64,000 nucleotides of DNA. Source: Paenibacillus mucilaginosus 3016. GTDB lineage: Bacteria > Bacillota > Bacilli > Paenibacillales > NBRC-103111. The position numbers were made by a program, and so were the translations under genes. The stretch covers positions 1,816,001 to 1,880,000 of the forward strand of contig NC_016935.1 of the NCBI RefSeq assembly GCF_000250655.1, given 5' to 3'. Every line of letters starts with the position of its first letter. The first letter of the stretch is position 1. The notes beneath the pieces were generated by a model that was not told the DNA's origin, made no database searches, and saw only the letters and a program-made list of their open reading frames with translations. Shown here piece by piece: positions 63,123 through 64,000 of this stretch.

Positions 63123-63368
63123 TAGCCATTTTTTAAAGAGGATGGTCTGAGTGGAGACTCCTTTTTGCATCGCTAATCCCATATATTTCTTCGTTTACAA
63201 CTTGCATCCATATCCATGCTGTCTACTGTGAAGAAAGCTAGGTCAAAGTCTAAGAAAAAGTGAGCATTTTAGAGCAAATGGATTCTCCATAGAGGGAGGT
63301 TAGTTTAATAAAGATTGAAACAATTTCAGGGAATAAATAATATCACTCTTTTTACTTGTTTAAATGCC

Positions 63369-63407
63369 ATGATAAAACAGCCGGCCACCAGCCGGCTGTT
63401 TTATCAT
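63369..63407. terminator. Perfect 17-bp hairpin, terminator of the HxlR gene
   Basis: ATGATAAAACAGCCGGC / GCCGGCTGTTTTATCAT with loop CACCA; A-rich on one side and T-rich on the other, so it can work in both directions. Confidence 0.75.
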
Positions 63408-63429
63408 CTATATAAAGATTTATCGATTC

Positions 63430-63750
63430 TTATTTTAGATTGCACTCTCCCCATTCAGACATACTATGAAGGATTGGTAAAAACTGCTGGCCAAGATTTG
63501 TTAAAGAATATTCTACTCTTGGGGGAACCTCTTTATAAATTTCACGATGTATTAGTCCGTCACTCTCTAATTCCCTGAGTTGTTTCGTTAGCATCGATTG
63601 TGTAATATCTGGAAAACTTCGTTTTATGTCCCCAAATCTTCTTGTTTCATCGGAAATATACCATAGTAGTGACAATTTCCACTTTCCCCCAACCATTCTT
63701 TGCACTTTGTTTAGTCCACAATCATACGAATACTTCTTGCTGTGGTTCAT
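63430..63750 (-). CDS. HxlR-family transcriptional regulator
   Basis: Winged-helix regulator of 106 residues. Conserved N-terminal Cys (YDCGLNKVQRMVGGKW, about residue 11), recognition helix QSMLTKQLRELESDGL, and wing VPPRVEYSLTNLGQ. Members sense electrophiles or redox change through the Cys. GGGAGGGG precedes ATG 63750. Divergent from a probable efflux transporter gene, its likely target. Confidence 0.88.
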   Translation of the reverse strand: MNHSKKYSYDCGLNKVQRMVGGKWKLSLLWYISDETRRFGDIKRSFPDITQSMLTKQLRELESDGLIHREIYKEVPPRVEYSLTNLGQQFLPILHSMSEWGECNLK

Positions 63751-63818
63751 ATTTCCCCTCCCAAAATATATCTTATGCTCTTTAAAGTGTGTAGAACCAC
63801 ATTAGTACTGTTTTTGAT

Positions 63819-63861
63819 AGTATGTTCTAAAAATAATCGTACTTGTTATAAATAACATACT
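63819..63861. promoter_or_regulatory. Operator candidates between HxlR and the transporter gene
   Basis: AGTATGTT (63819-63826) and AACATACT (63854-63861) form an inverted pair; a second inverted repeat GTTAT-AA-ATAAC lies at 63845-63856. Confidence 0.4.
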
Positions 63862-63926
63862 CCAATATGCTAACTGTAGCAAGAAAATTCATTACAAAAT
63901 TACACTTTATTATGGAGGAATAAGGA

Positions 63927-64000
63927 TTGAAATCTTCAGAGATGAAAAAATACAATACGCGTGCCATCCTGGCATCGCTGCTAATCTGCGGTTTTGTCGG
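63927..64000 (+). CDS. Start of a probable MFS drug-efflux transporter, cut by window end
   Basis: 24 codons are visible: TTG 63927 (GGAGGA 7 bp upstream), then KSSEMKKYNTRAIL and a first hydrophobic segment ASLLICGFVG. The motif matches the start of DHA2/EmrB-type multidrug transporters. Divergent HxlR regulators often control such genes. The rest lies beyond the window. Confidence 0.45.
   Translation, partial: MKSSEMKKYNTRAILASLLICGFV

Noticed and set aside
61526..63163. AGACTCCTT at both sides of the insertion element as a target-site duplication
   Set aside because: IS110-family elements do not normally create such duplications, the right copy lies about 33 bp outside the inverted repeat, and nine bases could recur by chance.
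63315..63578. 87-codon plus-strand frame opposite the HxlR gene
   Set aside because: It runs through the perfect terminator hairpin and lies opposite a well-supported gene.
1..64000. CRISPR array or prophage
   Set aside because: No regularly spaced 25-40 bp direct repeats and no phage structural or integrase genes were seen.

Overview
The window looks like a chromosomal segment of a high-GC, spore-forming member of the Paenibacillaceae, and Paenibacillus (for example the P. mucilaginosus group) is my best guess. The reasons are the gene order phoR ... polA-mutM-ytaF-coaE ... nrdR, which is a Firmicutes arrangement; an alpha/beta-type small acid-soluble spore protein with a sigma-F/G-like promoter; strong AGGAGG ribosome binding sites with frequent TTG/GTG starts; and a YesM/YesN-type two-component system beside a sugar ABC transporter. 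No species assignment was computed.

Layout. 1-11.7 kb: phosphate region, with a PhoR-like kinase (cut by the window start), an OmpR-type regulator, two Gfo/Idh/MocA oxidoreductases (the first frameshifted), a convergent chemoreceptor, then pstS, pstC, pstA, pstB and phoU. pstS and pstC each have a promoter carrying 11-bp-spaced Pho boxes in identical geometry. 11.8-19.4 kb: housekeeping block, with a HAD hydrolase, polA, mutM (frameshifted), ytaF, coaE, a lytic transglycosylase, a SASP gene, nrdR and tRNA-Ala(GGC). 19.5-32 kb: accessory block of small enzymes and regulators (SnoaL-like pair, FMN reductase, ArsR-SRPBCC fusion, MarR plus alpha/beta hydrolase, two TetR genes, DUF4180-like, SUMF1-like, VOC, a large LuxR/MalT-type regulator, quinone-oxidoreductase-like MDR, membrane protein plus GNAT). 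32-42 kb: mannan utilisation, with a divergent YesN/YesM two-component system, a sugar-binding lipoprotein, two permeases and a secreted GH26 mannanase with carbohydrate-binding modules. No ATPase gene is present, so a shared MsmX-type ATPase is probably used. 42.9-48.2 kb: pyruvate phosphate dikinase and two GH75-chitosanase-like proteins, one with four LysM modules.

48.6-52.5 kb is a reactive-sulfur operon: rhodanese-like membrane protein, CstR-type repressor, rhodanese, TusA, DsrE-like protein, TusA-rhodanese fusion, and a rhodanese-persulfide dioxygenase fusion. CsoR/CstR-type operators lie at the promoter and at two internal sites. 52.8-59.4 kb: acyltransferase, a secreted FnIII-cohesin-dockerin protein, a CDF transporter, GNAT and Nudix genes. 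59.5-64 kb: a 104-nt nested palindrome, a collagen-like exosporium-type protein, an IS110/IS1111-type element whose transposase has an in-frame amber codon and whose 3' flank could encode a bridge RNA, and an HxlR regulator divergent from the start of a probable drug-efflux transporter.

Two patterns cut across the window. Five genes are broken by single-base frameshifts, four of them at runs of G, so either base-calling errors or real slippage must be considered. Three copies of a REP-like hairpin built around the GCGAAGC mini-hairpin occur at 24.5 and 35.6-35.8 kb, with compensatory stem changes between copies.
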